From NCBI RefSeq assembly GCF_025994315.1, contig NZ_BAQE01000005.1: a DNA stretch of 64,000 nucleotides. One strand, given 5' to 3'. This document shows, in pieces, positions 42,867 through 51,291 of this stretch. Within the stretch, counting starts at the first letter, position 1. Each line of letters opens with the position of its first letter. A program made the translations under genes and the position numbers. This DNA comes from Swaminathania salitolerans. Its GTDB lineage: Bacteria > Pseudomonadota > Alphaproteobacteria > Acetobacterales > Acetobacteraceae. A model generated the notes under the pieces. That model was not told where the DNA came from. It saw only the letters and a list, made by a program, of their open reading frames with translations, and did not search any database.

Positions 42867-43459
42867 CATTTCGGTGTTTTTTTCTTTCCAACATCCCCTG
42901 CGAACATCATGCGCCGCATGACCCCGTCGCGTCGCACCAGACCGTGCCAGAGCGCCGCTCCCGCATGGAGTACGATCAGCGCGGCAAACATCCATCCGGA
43001 CCAGCGATGCACGACCCCGAGCACGGGCTCGAACCGGATTGCGCCGGAGAGCGGCAGGAGCGGCCAGTCGAACAGGCCGAAAACGCCGATCGGCATGTCG
43101 GGATCGTCGATCGAGGCCAGAGCCCAGCCGGTCAGGGGGGACAGGATCTGGCAGACATAAAGTCCGCCATGAGTCCCCGATGCGAGCCGTGGGAGAAGCG
43201 ACGGCACAGGCCCGGCATGGAAACAGGAGGACGGCAGGGCGGGAGGTCGATGGGTCAGGCGCCATGCGATGCGACATGCGACCAGAGCCAGAATCGTCAC
43301 GCCCAGCGCCCTGTGGGTCAGGAAAACGGAAAACGACAGCTCGCCCGGAAGAGCGAGATGAACCATGGCGAGGCCGATGACGATCTGGGTCCCCACCAGG
43401 GCGGCGATGGCCCAGTGCAAGCCGATCGCCACAGCGGAATACCGCGCCATCGCGCTCAC
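42866..43459 (-). CDS. Cytochrome b561
   Basis: Diheme membrane electron carrier, 197 residues with four or more hydrophobic helices. Candidate heme-ligand histidines are in VAIGLHWAIAAL, FLTHRALGV, VVHRWSGW and VLHAGAALWHG. The protein likely moves electrons between the quinone pool and a periplasmic partner. It begins 15 nt after the pseudoazurin stop and is the last gene of a katG-pseudoazurin-cytochrome b561 unit, so pseudoazurin is its likely partner. The C-terminus (MFAGDVGKKKTPK) faces the cytoplasm. Confidence 0.92.
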   Translation of the reverse strand: MSAMARYSAVAIGLHWAIAALVGTQIVIGLAMVHLALPGELSFSVFLTHRALGVTILALVACRIAWRLTHRPPALPSSCFHAGPVPSLLPRLASGTHGGLYVCQILSPLTGWALASIDDPDMPIGVFGLFDWPLLPLSGAIRFEPVLGVVHRWSGWMFAALIVLHAGAALWHGLVRRDGVMRRMMFAGDVGKKKTPK

Positions 43460-43474
43460 GGGACCCGTTCCGGC

Positions 43475-43939
43475 TCAGTGATGATCGACATCGTCGAAGA
43501 GCTTCGCAAAGCGCGCCTTGGCCGCACCGGGCTGGGAGACTGCCTTGAGCTTCGCCTCGTTATCGGCATTGTCCACCTCGACAAGCCCGACCATGCCCAG
43601 GAAATAATGGGGCAGGCATTTGTAGCCATACAGGCCGGGCTTCGTGAAAGTCACGTTCAGATCATGTCCGATCCGGCCGGAAAAACCCTGCGCGCCCTCC
43701 GGGATCATGCCCGGGATCGACTGGACGTTGTGCCCCGGATCGGCGGCGATGAAATGGACGGTATCGCCGGAATGGATATGGACGACGGCCGGGTCGAAAC
43801 CGCGTCCGCCTTCTTTCGTGTGGCTGAGCATACGGACGTCCACCGTGGCGGCGTTGGCCGGAGATGCGGCCCCTGCAGCGACGAGAGACGCAAGAAAAAG
43901 GGAAGCGGAAAGCGCATGACGCATGATCGTGTGTCTCAT
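43475..43939 (-). CDS. Pseudoazurin (type 1 blue copper protein)
   Basis: Periplasmic electron carrier. The 154-residue precursor has a signal peptide cleaved near residue 30 (PANA-ATV). The copper ligands are complete: His70 in DPGHNV, then Cys108, His111 and Met116 in YKCLPHYFLGM, with the family spacing C-x2-H-x4-M. Pseudoazurins donate electrons to periplasmic reductases and peroxidases. It lies 56 nt after katG and 15 nt before cytochrome b561. A second ATG at 43924 could be the start. Confidence 0.94.
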   Translation of the reverse strand: MRHTIMRHALSASLFLASLVAAGAASPANAATVDVRMLSHTKEGGRGFDPAVVHIHSGDTVHFIAADPGHNVQSIPGMIPEGAQGFSGRIGHDLNVTFTKPGLYGYKCLPHYFLGMVGLVEVDNADNEAKLKAVSQPGAAKARFAKLFDDVDHH

Positions 43940-43995
43940 GATGGGAGGCCCGCCTGCGTCCGGAAGAGGCAGGCGGGCCGGGTTTCGGGAGAGGA

Positions 43996-46251
43996 TCAGT
44001 CGCGACGCAGGTCGAAACGATCGAGGGTCATGACCTTCGTCCAGGCCTTGGCGAAATCGTTGACGAACTTCTTCTGCCCGTCATCGGAGGCATAGACCTC
44101 GGCAACGGCGCGGAGTTCGGCATTCGCTCCGAAGATCAGATCGACCGAGGAGGCGCTCCAGCGCTTCTTGTCGGACTCGCGGTCGAAACCTTCATAGACC
44201 CCGGGCCGGGCAGAGGATTTCTGCCAGCGTGTCGACATGTCGAGCAGGTTGACGAAGAAGGCGTTGTCCAGCGTTCCCGGATGGGTCGTGAGCACGCCTT
44301 GCTGCGAGTGACCGCTATTCACGTCGAGAACACGCAGCCCACCGAGAAGCACCGTCATCTCAGGCACCGTCAGCTCGAGATTGCTCGCCCGATCGACAAG
44401 CATCTGGGTCGGCGATTTCTCGTCGGGCACCGAGCGGTAATAATTGCGGAAGGCATCCGCATCGAGCTCGAGCAGAGAGAAGGAAGCCTTGTCGGTCTGC
44501 GCGGCTGTGGCATCGACACGACCGGGCGCGAAAGGCAGGTCGAGTGTGACACCGGCCTTTCTGGCCGCCTGCTCGACCCCGACATTGCCGGCAAGCACGA
44601 TGACATCGGCGAGCGAAACCTTCCGCCCCTGATGATCGCCCGCGTTGAAGCGCTTCTGGATCGCCTCGAGACGCGGCAGGACCTTGCGCAGTTCGGACGG
44701 ATCGTTCACCGCCCAGTTGCTCTCAGGGGCAAGGCGGATCCGCGCCCCGTTGGCGCCGCCACGATGGTCGGATGTGCGGAAAGACGCAGCCGACGCCCAG
44801 GCCGTCTTGATCATCTCGCGTCCGGACAGCCCCGAACCGGCGATCATGTGCTTGAGGGTCTCGATATCCGCCTTGTTGACGGCAGCCCCCTGGGCGGCAG
44901 GCAGGGGATCCTGCCAGAGGAAATCGGCGGCCGGAACCTCGGATCCGAAATAGCGCGACTTCGGTCCCATGTCGCGATGGGTGAGCTTGAACCAGGCCCG
45001 GGCGAAGGCATCGGCGAACTGCTCGGGATGCTGCGCCCAGCGTGCGATGATGGCGTGATAGGCCGGATCGGTCTTCAGCGCGATATCGGTGGTGAACATC
45101 ATCAGCGGATGCAGCTTGTTCGGGTCGCTCGCATCGGGAACGATGTTTTCGGCATCCTTCGGCTTCCACTGCACCGCGCCGGCCGGGCTCCTGGTCTTTA
45201 CCCAGTCATGCCCGAGAAGATTGTCGAGATATTGCGAGGTGAAGTGGATCGGATCGGCCGACCAGGCGCCCTCCAGACCGCTCGTGATGGCATCCGTGGC
45301 CTTGAGCTTTCCCTTGACGCAATGATTCGCCCAGCCAAGCCCCTGCTGCTCGACCGGTGCACCGGCGGGTGCGGCACCGACGCATTTATCGGCGGGCGCG
45401 GCGCCATGCGACTTGCCGAAGGTATGGCCGCCTGCGATGAGTGCGACGGTTTCCTCGTCGTCCATCGCCATGCGTCCGAAGGCAAGCCGGATCATCTTGG
45501 CGGATTCGGCCGGATCAGGCACACCGTTCGGCCCTTCCGGATTGACGTAGATGAGCCCCTTGGTGGTCGAGGCGAGCGGCTTCTGCAGATGTCCGGCCGC
45601 ATTGACGCGCGACGATTTTACCTGCGCATCGACGTTCGAGGTCATGAACCTGGTGCCCGGGCCCCAGTAGATGAGCTCCGATTCCCAGTCATCCGGACGA
45701 CCTCCGGCAAAGCCGATCGTCTTGAATCCCATGGATTCGAGCGAGACGTTTCCGGTCAGGACCATCAGGTCGCCCCAGGAGAGGTTGCGACCATATTTCT
45801 TCTTGATCGGCCAGAGCAGACGACGCGCCTTGTCGAGACTTGCATTGTCAGGCCAGCTGTTGAGCTGCTCGAAACGCTGCTCGGCACCCTCTTCGCCGCC
45901 GCGGCCATCCATCGCACGATAGGTTCCGGCAGCGTGCCATGCCATACGGACGAAGAAAGGCGCATAGGTGCCGTAATCGGCAGGCCACCAGGGCTGGGAC
46001 TGCGTCAGGATCTTGCGTATGTCGGCCTTGACGGCCTCGAGATCGAGCTTCTGGAAATCGCGCGTGTAATCGAAATCCGCGCCGTAAGGGTTGGATTCAC
46101 TGTCATGCATCCGCAGCGGGGCAAGACTCAGGCGGGTCGGCCAGAAGAAATCGTTGGGTTTTTCGATACCATCGGCACGGGCGGCGTGCGGCGTGGCCGT
46201 AAGGGTCGTGGTCGCAATCAGTGCGGCCATACCGAATTTCAGAATTTTCAT
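43996..46251 (-). CDS. katG: Catalase-peroxidase KatG with export signal
   Basis: Bifunctional heme catalase-peroxidase, 751 residues. Unlike the usual cytoplasmic enzyme it begins MKILKFGMAALIATTTLTATPHAARADG, a standard Sec signal peptide, so it should act in the periplasm. The distal site VRMAWHAAGTYR has Arg102, Trp105 and His106; GGHTFGKSHGA carries the proximal His; and the Tyr in LIYVNPEGPNG and the Met in FGRMAMDDEE complete the Met-Tyr-Trp adduct typical of KatG. ATG 46251 has GGAG 7 nt upstream. First gene of the katG-pseudoazurin-cytochrome b561 operon. Confidence 0.97.
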   Translation of the reverse strand: MKILKFGMAALIATTTLTATPHAARADGIEKPNDFFWPTRLSLAPLRMHDSESNPYGADFDYTRDFQKLDLEAVKADIRKILTQSQPWWPADYGTYAPFFVRMAWHAAGTYRAMDGRGGEEGAEQRFEQLNSWPDNASLDKARRLLWPIKKKYGRNLSWGDLMVLTGNVSLESMGFKTIGFAGGRPDDWESELIYWGPGTRFMTSNVDAQVKSSRVNAAGHLQKPLASTTKGLIYVNPEGPNGVPDPAESAKMIRLAFGRMAMDDEETVALIAGGHTFGKSHGAAPADKCVGAAPAGAPVEQQGLGWANHCVKGKLKATDAITSGLEGAWSADPIHFTSQYLDNLLGHDWVKTRSPAGAVQWKPKDAENIVPDASDPNKLHPLMMFTTDIALKTDPAYHAIIARWAQHPEQFADAFARAWFKLTHRDMGPKSRYFGSEVPAADFLWQDPLPAAQGAAVNKADIETLKHMIAGSGLSGREMIKTAWASAASFRTSDHRGGANGARIRLAPESNWAVNDPSELRKVLPRLEAIQKRFNAGDHQGRKVSLADVIVLAGNVGVEQAARKAGVTLDLPFAPGRVDATAAQTDKASFSLLELDADAFRNYYRSVPDEKSPTQMLVDRASNLELTVPEMTVLLGGLRVLDVNSGHSQQGVLTTHPGTLDNAFFVNLLDMSTRWQKSSARPGVYEGFDRESDKKRWSASSVDLIFGANAELRAVAEVYASDDGQKKFVNDFAKAWTKVMTLDRFDLRRD

Positions 46252-46320
46252 TTCCGGACTCCACAACAGGAAGCAGCGACCTCGAAACTCTATTGGCCAC
46301 TACTGTTGCCCTCCTCCTAG

Positions 46321-46357
46321 ATAGTCCCGACTTATTGCTCCAACCGTTTGTTTCTAT
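46321..46357. promoter_or_regulatory. OxyR-type operator upstream of katG
   Basis: The order ATAG-N7-TTAT-N7-ACCG-N7-CTAT fits the OxyR consensus ATAG-N7-CTAT-N7-ATAG-N7-CTAT at 13 of 16 positions with exact 7-bp spacing throughout. It ends 69 bp upstream of the katG start. OxyR activation of katG is well established in other bacteria; no oxyR gene is in this window. Confidence 0.8.
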
Positions 46358-46530
46358 ATCTCTGACAGGAATTACCCCGTTGGAAACATGAGGACGAACG
46401 GTGTCGACAGACTCTCGGCGATATCCGCCCGCGCGGGGATCGCGTGACCGATCGTCACCGGTACGACCGCGGGAAAGAAAGGCTGGGAGAAACCCTGAAA
46501 AAAAACCGACTCATGAAACGGGAGCGCAAG

Positions 46531-46575
46531 CGCCAGAGACAGAGGCGCCAGAGACAGCGGCGCCAGAGGCAGCGG
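46531..46575. repeat. Three 15-bp tandem repeats
   Basis: Consecutive units cgccagagacagagg, cgccagagacagcgg and cgccagaggcagcgg in the katG-hemC gap. Unit length is a multiple of three, so a frame stays open through it on both strands by necessity. Confidence 0.85.
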
Positions 46576-46752
46576 CGTGAGACACAGGGAGCGGAGACGA
46601 CGGCCAGAAAGCACAGCCGGAGAGGGCGCCCGGAAAGCGAACCCGTTAACTGCGCCCGGAAACTGCGCCTTGGGACGGCAGCCGGGGACAGAAAGCCGGG
46701 GACAACGCAAGGCTACGTCACCGCCATTCGCGATCCATCCTGAGGCAGAACG

Positions 46753-47805
46753 TTACCAGCCGGGCTGTCCGATCAGGCGTGCGAACAAGTCCGGTGGCGT
46801 GTCGCGACGCAGGATGGCGGCCAGTTCGGCCCCCAGACCGGCCCCCTCTTCCGGCGCGCCGGACAGGGAGCGGCGCAGAACGAAACTGCCGTCTTCCGCC
46901 GCGATCAGACCGTGCAGGACGAGCTCACCCTTCACGATCCGGGCGAACCCGCCGACAGGCGTCCGGCACGACCCGTCCAGCCCTTCCAGCAATGCGCGCT
47001 CCGCCCTTGCCGCAAGCCGGCTTTCCCGGTCCTCGATAGCGGGCATCAGGGACAGGAGACCCGCATCGGACCGCCGCAAGGTGATTCCGATCATGCCCTG
47101 ACCGCATGCAGGAAGCATGTCTTCGGGTTCGAAAATCACATCGGCACGCGCGCCCAGACCGAGGCGGTTCAGCCCGGCCAGAGCGAGAAACGTCGCATCG
47201 CAGGCCCCTGCCTCCAGCTTGGCCAGACGCGTCTGGACATTCCCCCTGATCAGACAGAATCGCAGATCGGGGCGCCGCGCCAGAAGCTGGGCCTGACGAC
47301 GGATCGAGGCACACCCGATGACGGCGCCCGCAGGAAGGGCATCGAGCGGGTCGCCTCCCGGCCGCAGGGAGGCACGATCGCGCAAAACGAGCGCATCGCG
47401 CGGATCTTCCCGACGGAGGACGCATCCGAGAACCAGATCGTTCGGCAGGAAGGTTTCGAGATCCTTGAGACTATGCACCGCGAAATCGATTTCACCGGCC
47501 CGGAGCGCCTGATGGATCTCCTTGGAGAACAGGCCCTTGCCACCGATCTCGGCCAGCCGCCGGATCTGGTCGCGGTCGCCTTTGGTCGATATCCGCTGCT
47601 CGCGCAGGCCGCCGAAGAGCTCGAGAAAGGGAAAGCGCTCACCCAGCTGTGCCATGAAACTGCGCGTCTGGACCAGAGCCAGAGGAGAGGCGCGCGTGCC
47701 GATACGCAGCGTCTGTCCGAAAAGCGGGTGCCCCAGCACGTCGGGTGACAGCGTGGTCGCGCCATGCAGATCGTGTATCGGGGATCGGGCGGGCGATATC
47801 GTCAT
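46753..47805 (-). CDS. hemC: Porphobilinogen deaminase (hydroxymethylbilane synthase)
   Basis: Joins four porphobilinogens into hydroxymethylbilane for heme, siroheme and cobalamin. The 350 residues include LRIGTRASPLALVQTRSF near the start, ISTKGDRDQIRRLAEIGGKGLFSKEIHQALRAGEIDFAVHSLKDL, IGCASIRRQAQLLARRPDL, and the dipyrromethane-binding Cys in EGLDGSCRTPVGGFARI. The N-terminus is about 30 residues longer than in E. coli HemC, and an internal start near LRIGTRASP is not supported by a clear ribosome site. Stands alone; no hemD follows in this window. Confidence 0.96.
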   Translation of the reverse strand: MTISPARSPIHDLHGATTLSPDVLGHPLFGQTLRIGTRASPLALVQTRSFMAQLGERFPFLELFGGLREQRISTKGDRDQIRRLAEIGGKGLFSKEIHQALRAGEIDFAVHSLKDLETFLPNDLVLGCVLRREDPRDALVLRDRASLRPGGDPLDALPAGAVIGCASIRRQAQLLARRPDLRFCLIRGNVQTRLAKLEAGACDATFLALAGLNRLGLGARADVIFEPEDMLPACGQGMIGITLRRSDAGLLSLMPAIEDRESRLAARAERALLEGLDGSCRTPVGGFARIVKGELVLHGLIAAEDGSFVLRRSLSGAPEEGAGLGAELAAILRRDTPPDLFARLIGQPGW

Positions 47806-47983
47806 GGGTACGGGGATAACGCCGCGGCACTCTGCGGTATAACTGATAATTCCGTGCTCAGTTAACGGTTATCCCTGTCTCCGTTCCCGTCGCGTCTCCT
47901 CCCCGGGCGTCAAGGGCGGTCGAATCCCGGCAAGACCGGGGATCTGAGAGGGACAAGGGGGAAACGAGAGCGGAACGACACGC

Positions 47984-48670
47984 TCAGGCGAGAGCCTCGT
48001 GCAATCTGTCATGCCGGTTGCTGCGCGCGCGATTGCGCAGGGCTCTCTCGAGATGGACCAGATGATCGCGGGTGATGCGAAGCGCGGCGTCCCGATCGCC
48101 TCGATCCATCGCCTCGATGAGAGCCGCATGATCGTGACAGGATTGCTGGGCGTCCTCATCGGACTGGTAGAGGGCCGCGATCAGGACCGTGCGCGCCGTC
48201 AGGTTCTCCAGAATCGTCGCGATGACCGAGTTGCCGAGCACGTCGGCGATATGAACGTGAAAATGGCCGAGCAGATAGGATCGCCTGGCGAGATCCTGCC
48301 CCGCGAGAGCATTTTCCTGTGCCACGAGATGTCGGCGCAACCGGAGGATCGCCGTCCGGTCGACCCGCTCATGATCCATGATCAGCCCCGTCTCGACGGC
48401 GCGCCTCGCCTCGATCACCTCGCGCGCTTCCGGCACGCTCGGCTCGATGACGAACCAGCCGCGTCTCGGCGTTACATCCACGAGGCCCTTGCTGCTCAGT
48501 CGGATCATGGCCTCACGGACCAGCGTGCGCGAGACGCCGAAAATCTCGCAGAGTTCCTTCTCGCCGAAACGTTCACCGGGCGAGATCCGGCCCGAGAGCA
48601 CCGCGCGGATGATCTTCTCCTCGATGACGAGGCCGCTCGCGCGCTCCGGTTCTGGTCTGGTGATGTCCAT
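47984..48670 (-). CDS. GntR-family regulator, FCD subfamily
   Basis: Protein of 228 residues. A winged-helix DNA-binding domain occupies about 10-78 (IIRAVLSGRISPGERFGEKELCEIFGVSRTLVREAMIRLSSKGLVDVTPRRGWFV). An FCD effector domain follows, with LLGHFHVHIADVLGNSVIATILENL and HDHAALIEAMDRGDRDAALRITRDHLVHLE supplying the metal-binding His and Asp. FCD regulators bind organic acids. It is divergent from the receptor-carrier-dehydrogenase cluster, with 192 bp between, and probably controls it, perhaps through the inverted repeat at 48750-48772. Confidence 0.93.
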   Translation of the reverse strand: MDITRPEPERASGLVIEEKIIRAVLSGRISPGERFGEKELCEIFGVSRTLVREAMIRLSSKGLVDVTPRRGWFVIEPSVPEAREVIEARRAVETGLIMDHERVDRTAILRLRRHLVAQENALAGQDLARRSYLLGHFHVHIADVLGNSVIATILENLTARTVLIAALYQSDEDAQQSCHDHAALIEAMDRGDRDAALRITRDHLVHLERALRNRARSNRHDRLHEALA

Positions 48671-48749
48671 GACGTTTTTATGCGCCTCCCCGGGAGGCGC
48701 TGCAAGACGAAGGATCCTGCCCGCCTCGCATCGCGACCCTGTAATTTAT

Positions 48750-48772
48750 TAACGAAACGGTTCATTTCGTTA
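48750..48772. promoter_or_regulatory. Inverted repeat between gntR and the receptor gene
   Basis: TAACGAAA (48750-48757) and TTTCGTTA (48765-48772) are perfect reverse complements around a 7-bp spacer. A second, shorter palindromic element TAGTATACAA (48800-48809) lies nearer the receptor gene. Either is a reasonable operator for the divergent GntR regulator. Confidence 0.5.
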
Positions 48773-48862
48773 TGGCATGGAAACAGCAGGTATTCTAAGT
48801 AGTATACAAGATCGTCCATCAGGAGCCGCCCCACGGCCTCCTGCCTATGCCGGGAACCTCCG

Positions 48863-51229
48863 ATGTCGCGTCAGCCGAAACGCTTTTTCCTGAATTCCTG
48901 CAGCCGCCCCACCCTCCTGGCCTCGATGACGCTTGGCATTACCGTCGTGCTCTCGCTCGCCGGGTCCGGCGGCGGGGCTCATGCCCAGGGCACGACAACG
49001 GGCATGCACCACCCGACCCCTCATCGTCAGACCGTACGCCCGCGTCATGTTTCCTCCGGCGCGCACAAGCCGATACCGGCCGGGGGTGAGACCGTTCAGG
49101 TCTCGGCGAGACGGGGCGTGACCAGCGCCGGCCAGCACAACGCACATTCCGAGACCGTTCTCTCTCGCCAGGAGTTGCAGAACCGGAACGTTCGGCAGAT
49201 GACCGATATCGTCCGTGTCGCTCCCAATCTCACGATTCAGCCGAGCTTCGGCAGTGCGGCGCTCAATTTCGCGCTCCGCGGCGTCGGGCTGATGGATTTC
49301 ACCCAGAACAACACGCCCTCGGTCATGCCCTATGTCGACGGGGTCGCCTATCCGGTCAGCATCATGACGACGGGCATATTGTTCGACATGGACGATGTCT
49401 CGGTCGCACCGGGTGCCTCTGGCTTTACGCACGGTCAGTCGACGACGGGCGGAGAAATCAATTTCCATACCGGAGACCCGACGGAACGTTTCCATACCGG
49501 ACTGACCGAGGATATCGCCAGTTACGGCCGCAACCGGGTCGAGGGCTTCGTATCGGGGCCGCTCTCGCGCAGCGTTTCCTATCGCATTGCGGGGCAATCC
49601 CTCACCGGTGGCGGATTCCAGCACAATGCGCAGGGAACCGGCTATGGCAACAGCAATATCGGCGCGCTGCGCGGCAAGCTGCGCTGGCAGATCGACGAGA
49701 CCTCTCGCCTCGATATCGGCGGTCACTGGACCACCGATCAGTCCGAATCGTCATCCGGGCATAATCTGTACAACTCCTACGGCGTGCCCGTCACCGGCGA
49801 TATCTACCAGACAGCCTGGGGGCTCGATCCGCGTTTCGCGAAGATCATCGGAATCGATCCCGGCAATGCCAAACCGCGCGAGGACAATCTCTTCTGGGGC
49901 GCGAATATCCGTTATACCAAGACGTTCTCCTGGGCGCGCCTGTGGTCGCAGAGCGCCTATGAGATGGTCGACGAGCACGAGCTGACCAATCAGACCAACT
50001 CGGTCAGATCCTTCGGCAACATGTTCCGCAACAACCAGACCAATGTCTTTTCGCAGGAAGTGAAGCTGGAATCGCGCGATCCCAAAGCGCGCTTTCACTG
50101 GGAGACCGGTCTTTATTACAGTCGCGCGCGCATGGCCCAGAGCTTCTGGTACGACAGTTCGGATCGCCCCGGCACCACGCCCCTGAACGAGACCAGCTAC
50201 CGGCAGAACCAGCAGAATTTCAACCAGTACGTTCAGCTCAGCTACCGCATCCTGCCGAAACTGACCCTGATCGGCGCGATCAATCATGAATCAGACGACC
50301 GGCAGATGCTCAATCTGACGAGCACCAATGTCAATCTCGATACAGGGCTTGCCTACGGGCAGACGAATTTCGGCAATTCCGGCGCCCTGACGAACCAGTT
50401 CGGCGGCAGGGTCGGTGCGCAGTACCAGTTTACGCCCAATGTCATGGGCTATGCGATCTTCTCGAAGGGATTCAAGCCCGGAGGCTTCTCGGCCAATATC
50501 ACGCAGAACGCCAATCAGCTCCGCCCCTTCAAGCCGGAATCGGTCCTGACCTATGAAGGCGGGTTCAAATCGATGCTTTTCGATCGCCGCCTGCGTTTCA
50601 ATGCGGCGGGATTCTATTACGATTATCGCGACCAGCAGATTCTCGGGAGCATCCTCGTGCCTCCCTACGGCGTTCTCGGCGGTTATGTGAACGCGCCGCG
50701 CTCCTACATCTACGGCGCGGAATTCGACATGGAAGCGCATCCCTTCCACGGTCTCGTCCTGACACAGAATTTCGGTTACCAGAATGGCGTCTTCACCCAG
50801 TTCCAGAGCCTGAACAGAAGCGCCACGACGGCGCAATTCGCCAATACGGGCCGATGGTCGCCAATCTATACCAACTATAACGGCTACAATATGGGGCTCG
50901 CCAATCTGACGCTCTCCGGTGCTGCGGTCTATAGCTGGCACGTTTTTCGCGATTACCGCATGACCTTCGACGTCGATTACAATTATCGTGGCGCCCAGAC
51001 CCAGCCCCAGCATATCGGCGATGGCGGGATCTATCGTGCGCCAGCCTATTTCCTGGTCAATTCCTTCCTGACCTTTGCCGCGCCAAGACAGCACTGGGCG
51101 CTGACGGTCTACGGACAGAATCTCGCCGATCGCCGCTACTGGCTGTCGGGCGGCACACAGGCGACCTTCTATGGCGTCATTCCGGGTTTGCCCCGTTTCG
51201 TCGGCGCAAAGATCAACGTAACCTACTGA
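48863..51229 (+). CDS. TonB-dependent outer-membrane receptor
   Basis: Receptor of 788 residues. A long signal peptide ends near residue 44 (GGAHAQG). A putative TonB box is ETVQVSA (about 73-79). The plug runs VLSRQELQNRNVRQMTDIVRVAPNLTIQPSFGSAALNFALRGVGLMDF. The barrel ends GVIPGLPRFVGAKINVTY. The sequence belongs to the broad receptor group that often imports non-iron compounds. It is 62 nt upstream of the dicarboxylate carrier and shares control with the divergent GntR gene, so an organic-acid ligand is inferred. Confidence 0.92.
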   Translation: MSRQPKRFFLNSCSRPTLLASMTLGITVVLSLAGSGGGAHAQGTTTGMHHPTPHRQTVRPRHVSSGAHKPIPAGGETVQVSARRGVTSAGQHNAHSETVLSRQELQNRNVRQMTDIVRVAPNLTIQPSFGSAALNFALRGVGLMDFTQNNTPSVMPYVDGVAYPVSIMTTGILFDMDDVSVAPGASGFTHGQSTTGGEINFHTGDPTERFHTGLTEDIASYGRNRVEGFVSGPLSRSVSYRIAGQSLTGGGFQHNAQGTGYGNSNIGALRGKLRWQIDETSRLDIGGHWTTDQSESSSGHNLYNSYGVPVTGDIYQTAWGLDPRFAKIIGIDPGNAKPREDNLFWGANIRYTKTFSWARLWSQSAYEMVDEHELTNQTNSVRSFGNMFRNNQTNVFSQEVKLESRDPKARFHWETGLYYSRARMAQSFWYDSSDRPGTTPLNETSYRQNQQNFNQYVQLSYRILPKLTLIGAINHESDDRQMLNLTSTNVNLDTGLAYGQTNFGNSGALTNQFGGRVGAQYQFTPNVMGYAIFSKGFKPGGFSANITQNANQLRPFKPESVLTYEGGFKSMLFDRRLRFNAAGFYYDYRDQQILGSILVPPYGVLGGYVNAPRSYIYGAEFDMEAHPFHGLVLTQNFGYQNGVFTQFQSLNRSATTAQFANTGRWSPIYTNYNGYNMGLANLTLSGAAVYSWHVFRDYRMTFDVDYNYRGAQTQPQHIGDGGIYRAPAYFLVNSFLTFAAPRQHWALTVYGQNLADRRYWLSGGTQATFYGVIPGLPRFVGAKINVTY

Positions 51230-51291
51230 CCGCCATCCGAAACGTCGCCCTGCCAGACACAGCCATTTTCCTGCCGGACCGGAGATCCCTC

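Larger units (their letters stand above)
46252..46752. other. Intergenic region between katG and hemC
   Basis: About 500 bases without a convincing gene. It holds an OxyR-type site at 46321-46357 (katG control) and three 15-bp tandem repeats at 46531-46575. Open frames exist on both strands here, but they are made of the repeat and show no homology. Confidence 0.6.

Noticed and set aside
44281..46320. A 679-codon plus-strand frame opposite katG
   Set aside because: KatG is certain from its active-site residues; the antisense translation is Arg/Gly/Leu-rich with no recognisable domain.
46372..46743. Small open frames on both strands in the katG-hemC gap
   Set aside because: They depend on the 15-bp repeat, whose unit length is a multiple of three, and have no ribosome site or similarity.
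47813..47875. GGGATAAC and GTTATCCC upstream of hemC as an operator
   Set aside because: The 8-bp arms are 47 bp apart with no other symmetry, so chance is a sufficient explanation.
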